Source: Camarhynchus parvulus
Lineage: Eukaryota > Chordata > Aves > Passeriformes > Thraupidae
DNA: 64,000 nt
Assembly (NCBI RefSeq): GCF_901933205.1
Contig: NC_044572.1
Location: 75,141,465-75,205,464, forward strand
Direction of reading: 5' to 3'
The notes under the pieces were generated by a model. It was given only the letters and a program-made list of their open reading frames with translations, had not been told where the DNA came from and did no database searches. How positions within the stretch are numbered: the first letter of the stretch is position 1; each line of letters starts with the position of its first letter. Shown here in pieces: positions 27,001 through 40,900 of the stretch. A program made the translations under genes and the position numbers.

Positions 27001-30000
27001 GACAGGAAAAAGGTGAACAAGAAGAATGGCAAAATCAAAGCCCTGAATTTCAAAGGAGAAGAGTTGAGGTAGGAATCTGCTTGACAGTATCACCAAAGCA
27101 GTGATATCTCTGTATTGAAGAAATTCAAAACCTGGCAGGATGAGGGCCTGAGTCACGTGCTTTGACTGAACCTCTGAGCGCTGTGGAGGGGAAAGAGACT
27201 CCAGATGGAGCCCATGGGACACAAGAAGTTCTGTGATATAATATTTTCAGCATCCCTTCCTTTCTCAATTAACCTTTAAAACTCACCGCTCCCATCCAGC
27301 CTTCTCTTACCTCTTCAAAGCCTCGAAGCAGGCCACCCTCATTTCCTGTGTAAAACAATGGACTGCTACCACTTAATGGAAATTTGGCATTTGTAACCAA
27401 ACTTAATGAGATTTGCAGGCATAGTATAAGCTGTTCTTAACAAGAAAATGCATAAAATATCACCATCTCCTTTCTAGTTTGTCTTTGCAATTCTATTGAC
27501 TGAGCATTATTTTTTTCAGGAATCATGTCTAAATAAGTCTGCTCTGTTATTCTCATAGCGTTAAATCATCTAATTTTCCTTTACAATGAAGTAACCATTT
27601 TAACTAGTCCCAGTCGAGTTTTGTGTGTTCTTTGTCATGCTCTTCAGGTCAACAAACTAAACATAAAAAACCTCTGATTTCATGCTTAATTACTTTGAAT
27701 GACAGAAATAGCTCCACAGAGAGCAAGATATCCCACCCCAACTACACTTTGGTAAAGGTAGAATTTGTTTCCATGTTGAAATAATAAAAAGGATCAATAT
27801 TTTAGTCTTTTATAAGGGAAAAAAAAACCAGAAAAGATAATCAATGAATAAAATACTCTGTTTCAAAATTTGGGATGGTCTAAACTTTAAAATAATTTTG
27901 TAAACGAATTTTGACATTCATAAACAATTTGTATTAGAATATTTTGAAATTTCTTTGTAGTACTGCTTGGATGAAAATAGATTCCATCAATATTGGTCTT
28001 CTTCCAAAGATTCTTTTTATTTTGGCAAAATAACATTTTTACCAATGAGAGACTGTCAGAAAAAAAAAAGAAGGTAATTGTTCTAGAAGTCAAATCAATA
28101 TTTCATAAACATTTCTGTTATGGTATAAACTCAGATGTCCTACAGTTCCTTACAGTTATTCTCATATAAACAACAAGGCTTTTTTATTAGTGCTATTTCT
28201 GTCAGTTTTGCCAACAAGTTATAGATCTTAGGCTCCATTCTATTAGCACTTATTGATGAGTCTCCTTTAGTTTTAGCTAGAATAAAATTCAGGTGAGTAT
28301 GCTTGCTGTGATGTACAGTATGTTAGTTCTCAATATCACTTGTATTTTTTCAAAGGAAATACAATCTTTAAAATTCCATACATTTCTTGAGCTGCGTGAA
28401 TGGTTTAACATTATTTTTTTCTCTTTATAAAACATAAATAACTAAAGCACATAATTAATTTTTTCTGCATTTTATAATGTCTTACATCAAATATGTGTTG
28501 CTTGCACATGAAAAATTAAAAATATATTTAAATATAATATTTAATAATATTTAAATATAAGGTATTTTCCTTAAAAGAAGGAATGTATCTTTTTTGCTTA
28601 TTACATTACTCCATGTAGTAATGTAAGTATGTATTTTAATTGAAATGTCATGAAGTATAGTTAATGTGATCCTTCCTCACTACATTTGTGCATTAAAGAT
28701 TTACAGCTGTAGTGCCCTGCATTATTGCCTGGAAAAATATAATTTGATTTTAGAGTCTACTACTTTTAAAATACATTGGTTTCATGCATTGCAATAAAGT
28801 AGAAAGCTTGTTAGATACAAAGAGCAGTGCTTGATAATACTGAAAGGATGAGAAATCAATTTCAGAAAATCCATTTAGAACATTAAGTATGCATTTAAAT
28901 AAGTAAATGAATGGAGGCATATTAAAAAATACAAACCAATATGCAAGATTTCTCATAAAAATATAAAATTTACATATTATCTGTTAGTTTAAAAGATCTG
29001 ACAGGTGGGTTAATACAGGTGAAAATGCTGTCAATGTGAAATGGAATATTTTTCATATTCAGTGCCACCTATTTATCAGACTCTGTAAGTTTCCCCTAAT
29101 AAAACTTATTTTGTAAATCAACTTTTCTTCCTTCTTTTGTGTAATAAAGTTGGAGTACCTGGAGCATGTACCATGGAATATCTACACAAATAATCAGTAT
29201 GTGCAGGAATCATCAAGCACCTCAGTCAATGACAGAATTTTCTGGCACTTTGATGGCCAGTGTCTGCTTTCTTCAGATTGCATCATCACATTTTTGAGTG
29301 AGGAGATATAGATATGGATTCAGATGTGGTGTTTATTTTCATTCATTCCATTATTATTTGCTAACATTTTCTTTGTTTTAGAAGTTGATTTCAATGAAAC
29401 TTGTTGTCAGCTTAAGAACATGTTGCGCCAATAACTGTAAAAAAGTGATTGCTAATCAAACAACACTTATATTTTTTGTGTTTTCCTTAGGAGATAGAAT
29501 ATCTCTCGGAATAGCTTTTCATTCCCTATTGCTCAAAAAACCATAACAGGAGGAGTCAGATGCTGCCATCATGCAAGAAGTGTTTTTACAATACTAGTAC
29601 CAAACCTCTCAGCACCACTGTCAGTTAGCACTGTCATATGAAGAGATTACATGGGCTGGGCACTGACAAAATTGTCCTTCGAACAGTTAACCTTTGCTTT
29701 TACTTTCCTGCTGAAGTCATAGGACCTTTCATGTGGAACATCTCTCAGTGAGGTACTCCCAGAACATAACTTTGACAAGTCCATTGAGATCCATTTCCAA
29801 TTCTGAACATTTTTTAAAACTTGTCAATTTTCATTGCAGAAAAGTAGCAGTCTTAAAGCTCTTGCAGTATTCCATGGATATTTTTGAAAAATTTTCAAAT
29901 GAGCTCCAAATGCACAATGCTGCTTAAAACAGGAATGATGGAGATCATTTACATCACTGTGCTGTTCCTTGTGTAGGCAATCTTCACTCCAAATCAGCTC

Positions 30001-30944
30001 TGCAAATTCCAACACTGAATTACACAAAAGATCATAGGAAACAATTCTTCAAAGCTGATGGAAAAGCCTAACAATGTGGCTGTTTGTTTTGCTGCAGTTT
30101 ATAGTTTGAAAACTATTTTAATTATGAGGCAGTAAGGAAATGCAAGTAAATAGATTAGCAAACAGCAGGAGGAACAAGAAATTTCTGTGGGCTTTTACCA
30201 TTTGCAGTGAATTTTCTGCTTTCATGTGCATTTCATTTTTGCTGCATTGGTCCATTTTAAGTTGTAATGTAGAGAAAACTGCACCAGGTCTGGTCTACAG
30301 TTATGGCTGAAAACAAAGTGACAAGAAATGCTTTCTCCACATTATTTCTAATTCTTACTGAGCTGTATTGGAAGGACAAGGGTAGTCATGTCTGGATTTT
30401 AAAGACAACTACCTGAACTAAACACCAAATTTCATACTTTAAAGAATATGAATTCCAACTTTAGGAGACTGCAGTGCAGTTCTTTAATGTACTTAGAGCT
30501 TGGTTCACTTGATCTAACTAAAGATTCAGGAGCTGATTGGCCAATTACTTGTTTTAAAGGCAACTCCCATATTTTACTTTCATGGTGGTCTACTTTTTCA
30601 CAAAGTTGAGGGGTATAATCCTTTTTCAAAATTTAATACTGAGTTTTCCCAAACCTCCATTCTGTATGTCTTATGGAAAAGGTTTTTGCAAAAAGCATAA
30701 ACTATTTATAAGTATCTTCTGATGTAAGTATCTTTATAAGTATCTTCTTCCTCTTTCTTCCCCTTTATGCCTCAGCTATTACCTAGATGGCTACTAGCAT
30801 GGAAGAATTAACAGTTTTATTCTCATCTTTTTTCCAGTAGAACAAGAATTGCAGCAGAATCCACTAGCAACTGGACTAACGTGTCTGAAATATCCCTGAT
30901 CATTGCTGTATCACAAAAATGTGATTACTTGTGTTTCTTTGCAG
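24029..30944 (+). other. CDH12: Intronic sequence directly upstream of the first exon
   Basis: No further exon recognised. Contains a 26-bp perfect palindrome (25330-25355), an AATA-rich stretch (about 25660-25715), a palindromic AT-rich patch (28510-28560) and a small hairpin (28601-28626). It ends in gtgtttctttgcag, a good acceptor at 30944. The exon encoding EC1, which precedes this intron in type II cadherins, was not seen here. Confidence 0.6.
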
Positions 30945-31064
30945 GAGCATATGTGCTTCAAGTAAAGGCGACAGACGCTGATGATCCCACTTATGGAAAC
31001 AGTGCTAGAGTGGTTTACAGCATTCTTCAGGGGCAACCATATTTCTCCATTGATCCCAAGACAG
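30945..31064 (+). CDS. CDH12: Cadherin-12 internal exon, start of EC2 (120 nt)
   Basis: Internal exon of a type II classical cadherin, a single-pass membrane protein for calcium-dependent cell-cell adhesion, expressed mainly in brain in the case of CDH12. With the split first codon it reads [18 protein letters not shown], then [10 protein letters not shown] and [10 protein letters not shown]. The DADD motif is the calcium-binding DxD type at the start of EC2, and the [13 protein letters not shown] stretch is the conserved core strand. The 120-nt length is the size I know for this exon across type II cadherins. The acceptor is tttctttgcag (AG 30943-30944) and the donor GTAAAT (31065). It enters and leaves in phase 1, so it joins in frame to the 168-nt exon. 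CDH18 is nearly identical over this exon; the later exons decide for CDH12. Confidence 0.9.
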
Positions 31065-34000
31065 GTAAATAGTTTATCAGCAACAGTGGAAGATTTAAGC
31101 TTTGGATTTTTTGATTCATGTAAGCAGTATCAATGAATAAATATGGACCTGGTTGATATGGCCAAAATCCAGAAGAGCAATTTCCCATATGATTCAGTTT
31201 TGAGTATTGACTAACTTTTTATGAATTACAATGTGTTGTAGAAAGAAAAGAAACATGCTCATCCAACCAGTACTAGAATATCCAAAATATGTCTGCATTG
31301 AATGATTATTTTTTCAATGCTTTACCATTTCCCTAAGATCAAGCTTTGTCTTCTACATGTATCCTCTGTTTTTTCCCTGATGATTGAGTATTTTAACTTG
31401 GGTCTTCTCAGCATTTTTACTTGCTGAACATACAGTCATAAATTCTCCAGCAATTATTGTTTTGTTATATTGAACTAATTTGAGACTGTGGAACAGCTAA
31501 TTGTCTCCTCCCCTCCTCTTTTCCTGGGGCATAGTATCTTTGGGGTTACTGGATGTGTGAGCAGAAAAATATAATATGTTTTAAGAGACTAAAGTACTTG
31601 GGAGGTTGGTAGACATGTTAATTGAGTATCTTGTCCTGTATTTCTAAATGTCCTTCTTGATTCTATATTTAGTAATTCGGTTGAGGAAGCGATAACATTC
31701 ATGGTGAATGACATATGTTGTGGCATCCTGAGTGTGTTATAGGGAAAGCTATCCATATGCTCCTTTCAGCAAATAGTTTCACCTTCCAAAGTCGCTGTAC
31801 TTGAATGTCAGATTTGGGGCCTTTAGCCCTCATGGTGGAGCTTTGTAAGGCTGTAAGCACACCATCTCCATTGTACACATTCCTTTGTTCCATGCTTCAT
31901 TTAGCAGGAGATCATACTGCAATTTGCAGTGAGCAATTTTACTTTTCAAACTGAAATAGGACTTCTTTGGGTGTCTGGGGAAAAAAAAGTAGTTGCCTTT
32001 ATACTTAATTTTTCATTTCAGTTTTGTAAAGAATGGGTATAAATTCAGTGGCAAGAAAAAGCTTTACTAGAGCAAAAATTGGAGTTTTAGTACAAGTTTC
32101 ACAAGAAAAAAAGAGTTGTTAGTGGTACATGGAAGAAGAACTATTTTTCTCATGGCATTTTGAATGACTGTGTCATGTGTTCTCATCTGTTACTCAGTAG
32201 TGAGACAACCATAGGTGATGGCCTGCACCCTACAAGCCCTGGAACATCATACAAACCTGACTATTACCTTAAACTAATTACTCATGTGCTAAAAGAATGG
32301 ACACAGCTGCAGAGGAAGATTGGTGAAACAGTAGCCCAGCGTAGTTTAAAATCCTATACCAGAAAAAAAGCATATAGATTCATGCTTCTACAAGCATCAA
32401 TAATATGCTGTAATATGTCTTACATTAGGAAGCTCACATTATGAGAATTACTCATGGGTCTAACAGCGACTTTAGAGGTAAGCAGATTAACACTGCACAG
32501 GATGATGCATAATGATTTGTTCTAAAATCCTGAAGTCCAGGGAAGTACTACAGATCTGCTCTTTCAAATTCTTTATTTTGTAACTGAGGAGTTTATACAG
32601 TAGTTTTTCATTGGAGCGTTTTACTGCGAGAAATCTGTCTTGAGTGCTTTTGGCAGGAAAGAGGAAGAAAGCCATTTCGGTACAATGACAAACTCAGAAC
32701 TGCCAGCAGATGAATAAGCATTTTTTGTGTTGTTTGCTGGCTTGTTTTGCCATCTCTTGCATTCCAGAAACAATTTTGAGACATAATATTGTAGTTATTT
32801 AAAGAACCCAGGAACATCTATACTAAGTTTCTGCTCTGTGTCATGTTTCCAAAAGTGATGGCCTGCTTAGTTCTAGTGAGGGATGAAGAGTAAGTGTTTA
32901 GTGATGTATCCCTGGAATACTCTTCTAGTTTTGACAGAACTTGTCCTTAAAAAGTTCCTGGGTGACTAGCAGGGTCAAAGTAAGTAAAAGTCTGAAAGTA
33001 TTTCTCCTTCACAACTTTTCCACTTCCTAGTAGATTTGACTTGTCCAGGAGTACAGTAGCTCCATACCCACTGTCTAGAAATTCCACAGCAAAAGTTTAT
33101 CTGGCTAAGAACCAGATCCTCTTGCTCTGTTTTTGAAAGAAGTGCATCTCTTAACTTGTTCCATACCTCACATATTGCATAAGACAGCGAATAGTTAATT
33201 TCTATTTATATTCTCTCTGAAACGACCCTTTTCTACACTGAAGACTTCTTTATACAGAAGCCATTCTGTACCAGTAATCATCCTTCTCCTCAGGCTGAGA
33301 AAGTGCACACAGTATTCAGGAAGGCAGCTGATATGTATGTATAGAGCTGTTTAATAGCACTTCTGTTTCCTGTTCCTTCCCTAACAGTTCCAAACATTGT
33401 TTGTGTCTTTAGCTTCTACCGCACAGATGTTGAAATTTTTGTGGAAATTTCTGTTAGTAGCTCAAGTAAGATCCAATTGCAAAGATCCCATTGCAAGATT
33501 GCATTGCAAAGTAGTAACAGAGTAACCACTGACCATAACTGTACGTGTGAAATAAGGATTGTGCTTGTCAAGCATATGACTTAGCACACATTCTTTTCTC
33601 AAATCACTGCTAATAGGTGTTACACATTTACTCTGATATGAAACTAGTACACTGAAATTGTTTTTAACCTCTGTGGGTCTGAATGTCACAGCTGCCCCTT
33701 TTACTCTGTCTTTATCGACCTCCTAATATTTTTGCATTTTTTTGTTGGAGATAAGCAAACCATGTGGAAGAGGGAGAGTTAGCTTTCATTGCTATTTCAG
33801 GGAGGTTACATGCAGTACTGTACCTTCTGGAGAGCAACTGCTTGAATGCCACACTCTAAGGCCTCAAATCTTGTATGTCAGGGGTACTTTTAAATACTAT
33901 AAAATTTCTCTTTTGATTTTAATGCGAGAGGTTTTTTTAACATGAGAACTTCTCTTAAAACAGATAACCGCCTTTCTCTTTCCTCTGTATATTCTCTTTT

Positions 34001-37000
34001 CTTATGAAAGTGTCCATTTTCACCATGAAAATGCCCTCTCCACCCAATTTTCTGATATGTTTTTGAGGTCAATATTCTTATTAATGGATAGATGCAACCA
34101 GGTTTTGTTAGACTTTGAATTCTAGTCCATCTTCTGACTTCAGTTATATTATTGAAATCCAAATTGGTATCAGCAGAAGTATTGATGTTAATATTTATGC
34201 AGGAGGTTTTTCTTGGAACCCGTGTTTTCTCTTACACAAAAGTGGGTGATCTCCTGCTGAATTATGGGTCAATAACTTTGGAAAGCAAATCTTCTGGCCC
34301 AAGTCCTACACATACTATTTTCAGTTTTCAACAATCTCATGGAGACCATATTTTTCTACACATTTGATATTGATGACATCTGAAAAGACAAAAAAGAAAA
34401 TCAAAGTTATTCAGTTCTTCAGTTGAACAATATTATAAAATCTTAAGGATTTACAAAAACTCGGAACATAATCACATGCACATAAGGCCTCTACATTTTA
34501 CTAACCCTCTGATTTAAATTTAGATATTCTTTGTGATGCTGAAGTTGAAATACTAGCATTTGTAGCCCTTTCCTTCCCATGGATCCTTACCTCTACTTTA
34601 TTCTCCTATTTTGCTGATAACTCTAATTCACATTTGTCCTGTCCATATGAACTGATTTTGGAAGAAATAATATTTCTCAGTATTTTGTCTAAGACTTTGA
34701 AATATAGTAGGCAGAAAAAGGAAAATTGCCCCTGAATTGCAAGACATAAAATTATTTTCATAGATTTTTTCCTTTTCTAAAGATAAAGGATTTTTTTTCC
34801 AGAAAAATATATAGAATGACTTTACACTTTCAGACAGGAATAAACAGTGGGTGATTTGGAACTTTACTAGTGGAGTGATTGCCCATTCTTCATTTTCTGA
34901 AAAAACCCTGGAACATTTCTGAGAAAGTCACTTAGTTGCACCCAGAACACCTATATCAACCAGATAAACTGCATTTTCTCTTCACAACCTGCTGTGTGCC
35001 CATGCTCAGTTTTTTCTGACATGTTTTTCTGTCATCTTTTTTAAGTTTAGCAAAGCTTTTGATACCATCTCTCACAGGATCCTTCTGGGCAAAATGTCCT
35101 GCACACAGCTGGGTAAACACCACATCATGTCATGGGTGAGCAACCGGCTCACAGGTCAGACACAAAGGGTTGTAGCAAATGGGGTGACCTGAGTGATGGG
35201 GTGATCAGAATGGTGACCTGGCACTAGTGGGGCTCTGCAGGAATCCATCGTCAACACAGTGTTCTTCAACATCCTTATAAATGATTTGGACACAGGACTG
35301 CAAGGAACACAATGTAAGTTTGCTGATAACACTAAATTGGGAGGAGTTGTTGACTTGCTTTGGGGCAGGGAGGTCCTGCAGATTTTTGACAAAATAGAGA
35401 GCTGGGCAGTCACTGAACATATGAAGCTTAACAAAGTACTAGATTCTGCAGTTTATACCCTGGCTGTGTATAGACTGGGGAATGAGGGGCTGGAAAGCAG
35501 CACTGTGGAAAGAAACCTGGATGTCCTGGACAATGCCCAATTGAATCTGAGTCATTGTGTCTTGGCAGCCAGGAGGGCCAACCATGTCCTAGGGTGCATC
35601 AGGCACAGCATGGCCAGCTGAGCAAGGGAGGGGATTGTCCTGTTCTGCTCTACTCTGCACTGGGGCAAACTCACCTCGAGTGCTGGGGGCAGTTTTGGAT
35701 GCCATAATATAAAAAAGACCCATGTGAGCTCTCAGAGAGAATCCAAAGGAAGGCCATGAAGATAGTGAAGGGCCTTGAGGGGAAGCCATATGAAGAGCAG
35801 CTGAGGTCACTTGGTATGTTCAGCCTGGAGGAGACAGATTGGAAATCTCATTGTGGTCTTCAACATTCTCATGAGTGGGAGGGGAGGGGAAGGTACTGAT
35901 TTCTCTCACGACCAGTGACAGGACTTGAAGAAATGTCATAAAGCTGAGTCAAGGGAGGTTTAGGTTCGATATCAGAGAAACCTTTTTCACCCAGAGGGCG
36001 GTTTTTCACCCAGAGGGTTGTTGGGCACTGGAACAGCTTCCCAGGGAAGTGGTCACAGCTTCAGCATGACAGAGTTAATTAATAATTTGTACAAATACTC
36101 TCAGGTACAAGGTGTGACTCTTGGTGTGTCCTGCACAGAGATAGGAGTTGCACTCAATGATCCTGATGGGTGGCTTCCAACTTAGCATATTCTGATTCTG
36201 TAATTCTTATATTTCATTTTCTTAGTATGACACAGGAGGCCTTTCATTCCCATAGGTCTTTTCTCCTTGGAATGAACATACCAAGGATGTTGTAAAATAC
36301 TGCAGGACATATAGCCTCCACAATGCCAAATTAAGCAATAATTAAGATTAAGAGATTCAAGAGGAAACCTGTAAAGTTCATCCTATTTGCAAAAATATTC
36401 TTTTTCTGAATCTCATGAATATGAAAAAATTTTTTGCAGTTTTATAATTAAAGATTTCAGCTTGGAGCAAACTGCGTGCAGTATAATACATGCCATCCTG
36501 AGGCAGAAAAATGGTGATTTCTAATATTGTCATTATCATCATGTTACAGGTGGAAAGAAAGGAAACTGTTACAGAGTTCAATTCAATGGGAATTTTTAAT
36601 AGGTTCCAGAAATAGCAGATTTAGGTCAACGTTATTTCTAGACTCTGAAAAACTATTATAAACTAACGGTTCCTATTCTGGCTTGTTAAGACAGCAGTGA
36701 TTAGCTGCTATAAAGATAAGAATGGTCCTTAAAGTTTGCTTCTTGCCATTCCATACCCATTTTAATACCAGGTAAAACCTGCTTCTGACATCAAATTGTT
36801 TAAATACTAGAAAATAATACTTTCTAAATCAATATTAATCAGGAAGGTCATACTTCCAGTTGGTTTATTTTTCAATTTTGCATGTTATCTGCACCAGTGT
36901 GCACCTAGACATTTTCTGATAACTGTTGTTGAATAAATAGCATTTTGCAATGCTATTTATATTTGTAAAATTTTGACAAAGACATGTATTTCCTCCTACA

Positions 37001-37781
37001 CATTTGATTTCAAGAAAGGGCCTTTTAGCACCCCAAACCTTTTGGCTTTATACAACCTCATTGGTTAATCTGTGTGTTCAGTAGTATCTCTCCCTTCTCT
37101 CTCTTTCTCTCTCCAAGTCTTCCTTTTATTCTATATATTCTTAGCATATCCAAAGGGAGATTGTAGCATATCTGCTTAGATAGCAGCTATCCGAAATCAC
37201 TAAAGACTAAAAATCATGTCTTACAGTGATATTTAATTCCTTTTTAAAAGGAAATTCCTCAAATTTTCACTGGATATTTGTGCTATATCAAGAAAAGTTT
37301 CTCTAGGAAAGGAAGAGTCTTCTAATAAAGACCTTCCTTTTGTACAGAGGAACGTTGTCTTGGCCTACAGTAACTTGCATTTCTTGTCAAGTGAATGGTT
37401 GGAAACAGTTGAAGATGCAGGCTCTGCAATGCAATGCCACCTCTTTCAACATTGCCTTACTCTGTACAAGGCAGTGTTCCTCATCCCTGATGTGGCAAAC
37501 CTATGATCACAGCATTCACATCCCTAATGAAAATGCATCATACTCTTTCATCCATTCATATCCTGATTGAAAAGACAAAACAGTCATTTTGAGTGGTTGA
37601 ATAGCTGACAAACACACTTTCAAAAGCCTGAGTGATTTTCGTGTTTTCATGTGACCTCCTCTCATCAAACCATTCAAAATAATTCTATTCCTGGTTCAAG
37701 AGATCCAGTATTAATTCGTAAGAGTAGACAATCACAGCCCTTTGTTTATTTGCTCCTTTTCTTTTTCATTTCTTCTCATAG
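31065..37781 (+). other. CDH12: Intron between the 120-nt and 168-nt exons
   Basis: A 6,717-bp phase-1 intron with GTAAAT donor and cttctcatag acceptor. The acceptor is preceded by a strong pyrimidine tract (cttttctttttcatttcttctc). Apart from the CR1 fragment at about 35043-36208, the sequence is AT-rich and holds no recognised gene. Confidence 0.85.
35043..36208 (+). mobile_element. CR1 LINE fragment with decayed reverse-transcriptase region
   Basis: Starts inside the RT ORF (agcaaagcttttgatac encodes SKAFDT) and runs to the 3' tail with ...attctgattctgtaattct. The frame at 35259-35621 shows the RT palm region ILINDLDTG followed by FADNTKLGG. The catalytic FADD block therefore reads FADN, with Asn (AAC, 35328-35330) where the second Asp is expected, consistent with a dead copy. 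A 19-bp tandem duplication (tttttcacccagaggg...) lies at 35983-36018. The 5' half of the element is missing. Confidence 0.92.
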
Positions 37782-37949
37782 GTGTAATAAGAACCGCTTT
37801 GCCAAATATGGACAGAGAAGTGAAAGAACAATATCAAGTTCTAATCCAAGCCAAGGACATGGGAGGACAGCTGGGAGGACTAGCTGGTACTACCACTGTA
37901 AACATTACTCTCACGGATGTCAACGACAACCCACCCAGATTTCCTAAAA
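37782..37949 (+). CDS. CDH12: Cadherin-12 internal exon, rest of EC2 (168 nt)
   Basis: Continues EC2 in frame from the 120-nt exon: the split GGT codon, then [37 protein letters not shown] and [17 protein letters not shown]. Classical cadherin landmarks are the MDRE calcium-binding motif, the AKDMGG block and the DVNDNPP interdomain linker that coordinates calcium between EC2 and EC3. VNIT carries an N-glycosylation sequon. [13 protein letters not shown] fits CDH12 better than my recollection of the CDH18 equivalent. Donor is GTATGT at 37950. Phase 1 in and phase 1 out, length exactly 168 nt as expected. No frameshift or stop is present, so this is a functional exon and not a pseudogene. Confidence 0.92.
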
Positions 37950-40900
37950 GTATGTAATATTCTAAAGCACTGATTTTCAAATAAGCATGTGTAAAAGTAT
38001 TAATTTGGAAAAGCCCTGTAGATAAGAAACTGAGATCCTGGAAAAAGAGCAGTATATGATGAAAAAAAATCATACATCCTGTTTTTTAAAAATAATATAA
38101 AGCTCAATTTGAAAGTTTGAGTTGAATGTTTAAGAGTATATATACCGTCATTCCACAAAACCAGCCTGAGCCTGAGTTAATTTCATTTACACTATAAAAA
38201 TTATTTGGGGAATACTATTTTGTCAAGGGAAACTGAATTAACTCCTTCACATTACAAAAGGTTATAACCTAAGACTTCCAGGTACCAAAGGCAGAGCTAG
38301 CTCATGCTAAGCATTACTGTTATATTCAGGAACAGATTTTTATATGTCTTGGCACAGAAGGTTATATCTGTCCCTGAAAACACTTACAGCCTCCAAACAG
38401 TGATCATTTACTGATAATTTATTATGTTTCACATCAGTTAGTCTAAATGAAGCTTTTCAGAAGTATGCTAATTTAAAGAGTTTTATAGTCTGTGTATGAT
38501 TAGGAGGATTGTCATATACTTGTCTCCATAAATTTACTGAATTTTAGTATATTCTGTACCTTCAAAATGCAGAAACTAATCAAGCATATATCTTGACAAC
38601 TATGCCAAAATAATTAGCTGCTAAAATTCATTAGTAAGGCTAATTCATATTAGAATATATTGCATGAATCTGCAGTAAGATCATGACAGCTTTTTACTTT
38701 GTATCTCTTTCTCACCTATGAATTGAAACCCCACTATATGTATCGTGAATACTCCATAGGTACAAAACCACATCTGCAACTGTGAAGTTTTCTCTCATAA
38801 AAATTCTACTTCTTTTACTCAGTCTGAAAATAAATTGTGCTTTTGCAGGCATGTAAGAAAAATAATGTTATGAGAAGGATCCATTTGGTCATTCCTTCTG
38901 TGTCTTACACTCATGTCTAGATGGTATCCACAAAACAGGCCAAGCAATACTTCATAAGACTTCCTTACTATCTAATTGTATTTAGTTCTAATGGTGTCTT
39001 TGTATTTAACAACACTTAATGTATTTTTCTTGCAGCAATTTGCCCCATTGCTTTGAAATTTATGTTAAATTTCAGAGTCCACGTGGTCTGTCAGAGGTAC
39101 ACAGATTAATATATATCATACAACTAAGAGCTCCCCCTCATTTGCTTTTAATCCATCTTTACATTATTGCCTGCCTAATGTTAACCTCTTCAAAGAATTC
39201 AGAAAGCACTGCAAAATATCAGCTTTATTTAGAGAAGCTGTGTTGATTTCTCATTTTTCAGAATGGGAAATTTTCTCTGAATGGAGTAAATCTGTTCCTA
39301 CTGATTTGCCTACTGGTTTTTTCCTGTACATGTCAGTCATATCCATCCTTATCTCCCCATGACTCCCTGGAGAACTTTTGGGGAAAAAATCACTGTTATA
39401 TTATACCTCCAAGTCTTCTTTTGCCACAGTGGTTTGAAGCAAAATATTGCACATCATAATAGTTCCCTTATTTCATTCTTCAGGCTCTTGGGCATGTAAC
39501 AGCTCATCCAAATGATTTGTTACTGTTGGGTCTGTTTGTTCCACAACTGCTTCTATAGCTAATTTAACCTTCTCCTGAGTCCCCTATAAAGTTCTAGGGT
39601 AGAAAAAAAATCCCAAGTTTTTCTACGCTAACAATAAAGAAAAAAACATAGTAAGTTTTACATTTGTGATCTTATCTTTTCTGTGCACTTCTGTATCTCA
39701 GTTTTTGGCTGGTTTTACACAGTTCCTCTCAGGCTTTTGCCTCCAGATATCTTAAAAGACAATTATTATTACCTTGTTTGCAGATATTTATTCAAACTCA
39801 TTTTTTGTCTTCTTTATTGTGGTTTTATACATAAAGCAGGTTTATGGTTCTTTCTATTCTCGTCTCTGAGACACAACTTCATTTTTTGAAAGATGTGTTC
39901 TTTCTTTTATTAGCTATGTTGTTTGCCCTTACAGTTTTTCCTTTTAATGAATACGTGCATTTGCTGTAGGTCTTCTAAATGATATCCCTAGATAGCATCC
40001 ACACCACCCGTAGTGATTTAACAATCTCAGCTATCCCAGTCAGAATTTCTATAGTAATATGCCTCAGTTTTATTTATTTCTGCTTTCTTCTGGTCATTTA
40101 TTTAACTGAATACAACCATCCTGTAATTCTAGTTTTTATTGCTCCTGCACAAGTTTTGCATTTAAACTAATTATAGTTGTTGTAAAGTGTAGAATAACTA
40201 GGGAACTTTTCCTGAATAGCTAATGTTAATACTGTCCTCTTTTTTAAGTCTTCATTGACAAAGATTCCTTTCACAACCATCATTATTCTTCCATGGACAA
40301 AGTCTGCTCTGACTTTCCTGCGTACTTTTCTTCTTGACACTATGCTGCCTGACTGATTTTCTTCTTTCCCACAGATATTGAACACAGATATAATGTTGAT
40401 ATTCTTCTTTAGCATTAAGCAACAAAGTTGCCTATACTAGGTAACTAGGTCCCATTTTAACCCTTGGCTTTATATTATGGTTTTCTTTCTCCCCTTAATG
40501 GTCCCTAGTTTGATTCTGCATGAGCTACCACTTCTGCATTTCTTACTGGGCTGTCATCTCCTTTTGTAGCATTCTCCAGTGAAGAATGCAGAATTCTCAT
40601 TACTTCACCCTTTGTCTGAACTGCATACTTGTGCATTTTTTTCCTAATGTTGTGCTTTCCAACACCTTAAAATTCTCCTGAACCTTTCACAAGGTATCAC
40701 AATGGTAATAGAAAAGTTTTTAAACTTTCATAAGGCTATTTTTCTCACAGCCAAAATGAATTTCACAATTTCTCCTATTCTTTAACAAGTGCTCCAACAT
40801 TCTAATATTGTGACTCACTTCTCCTCACCCCTTTTTCTCAGCCAGGCATTTATTTAAAGCTCTACCTTTCAATCTTTTTCTCCTGACTGTACATGGTGAG

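Noticed and set aside
24029..30944. Possible EC1 exon of the cadherin just upstream of the 120-nt exon
   Set aside because: No translated segment resembling the EC1 linker (DINDNEP type) or its calcium motifs was found on reading this stretch.
35259..35621. 120-codon + strand frame as a host gene
   Set aside because: Its sequence is CR1 reverse transcriptase with a broken active site, so it is annotated as a mobile-element fragment.
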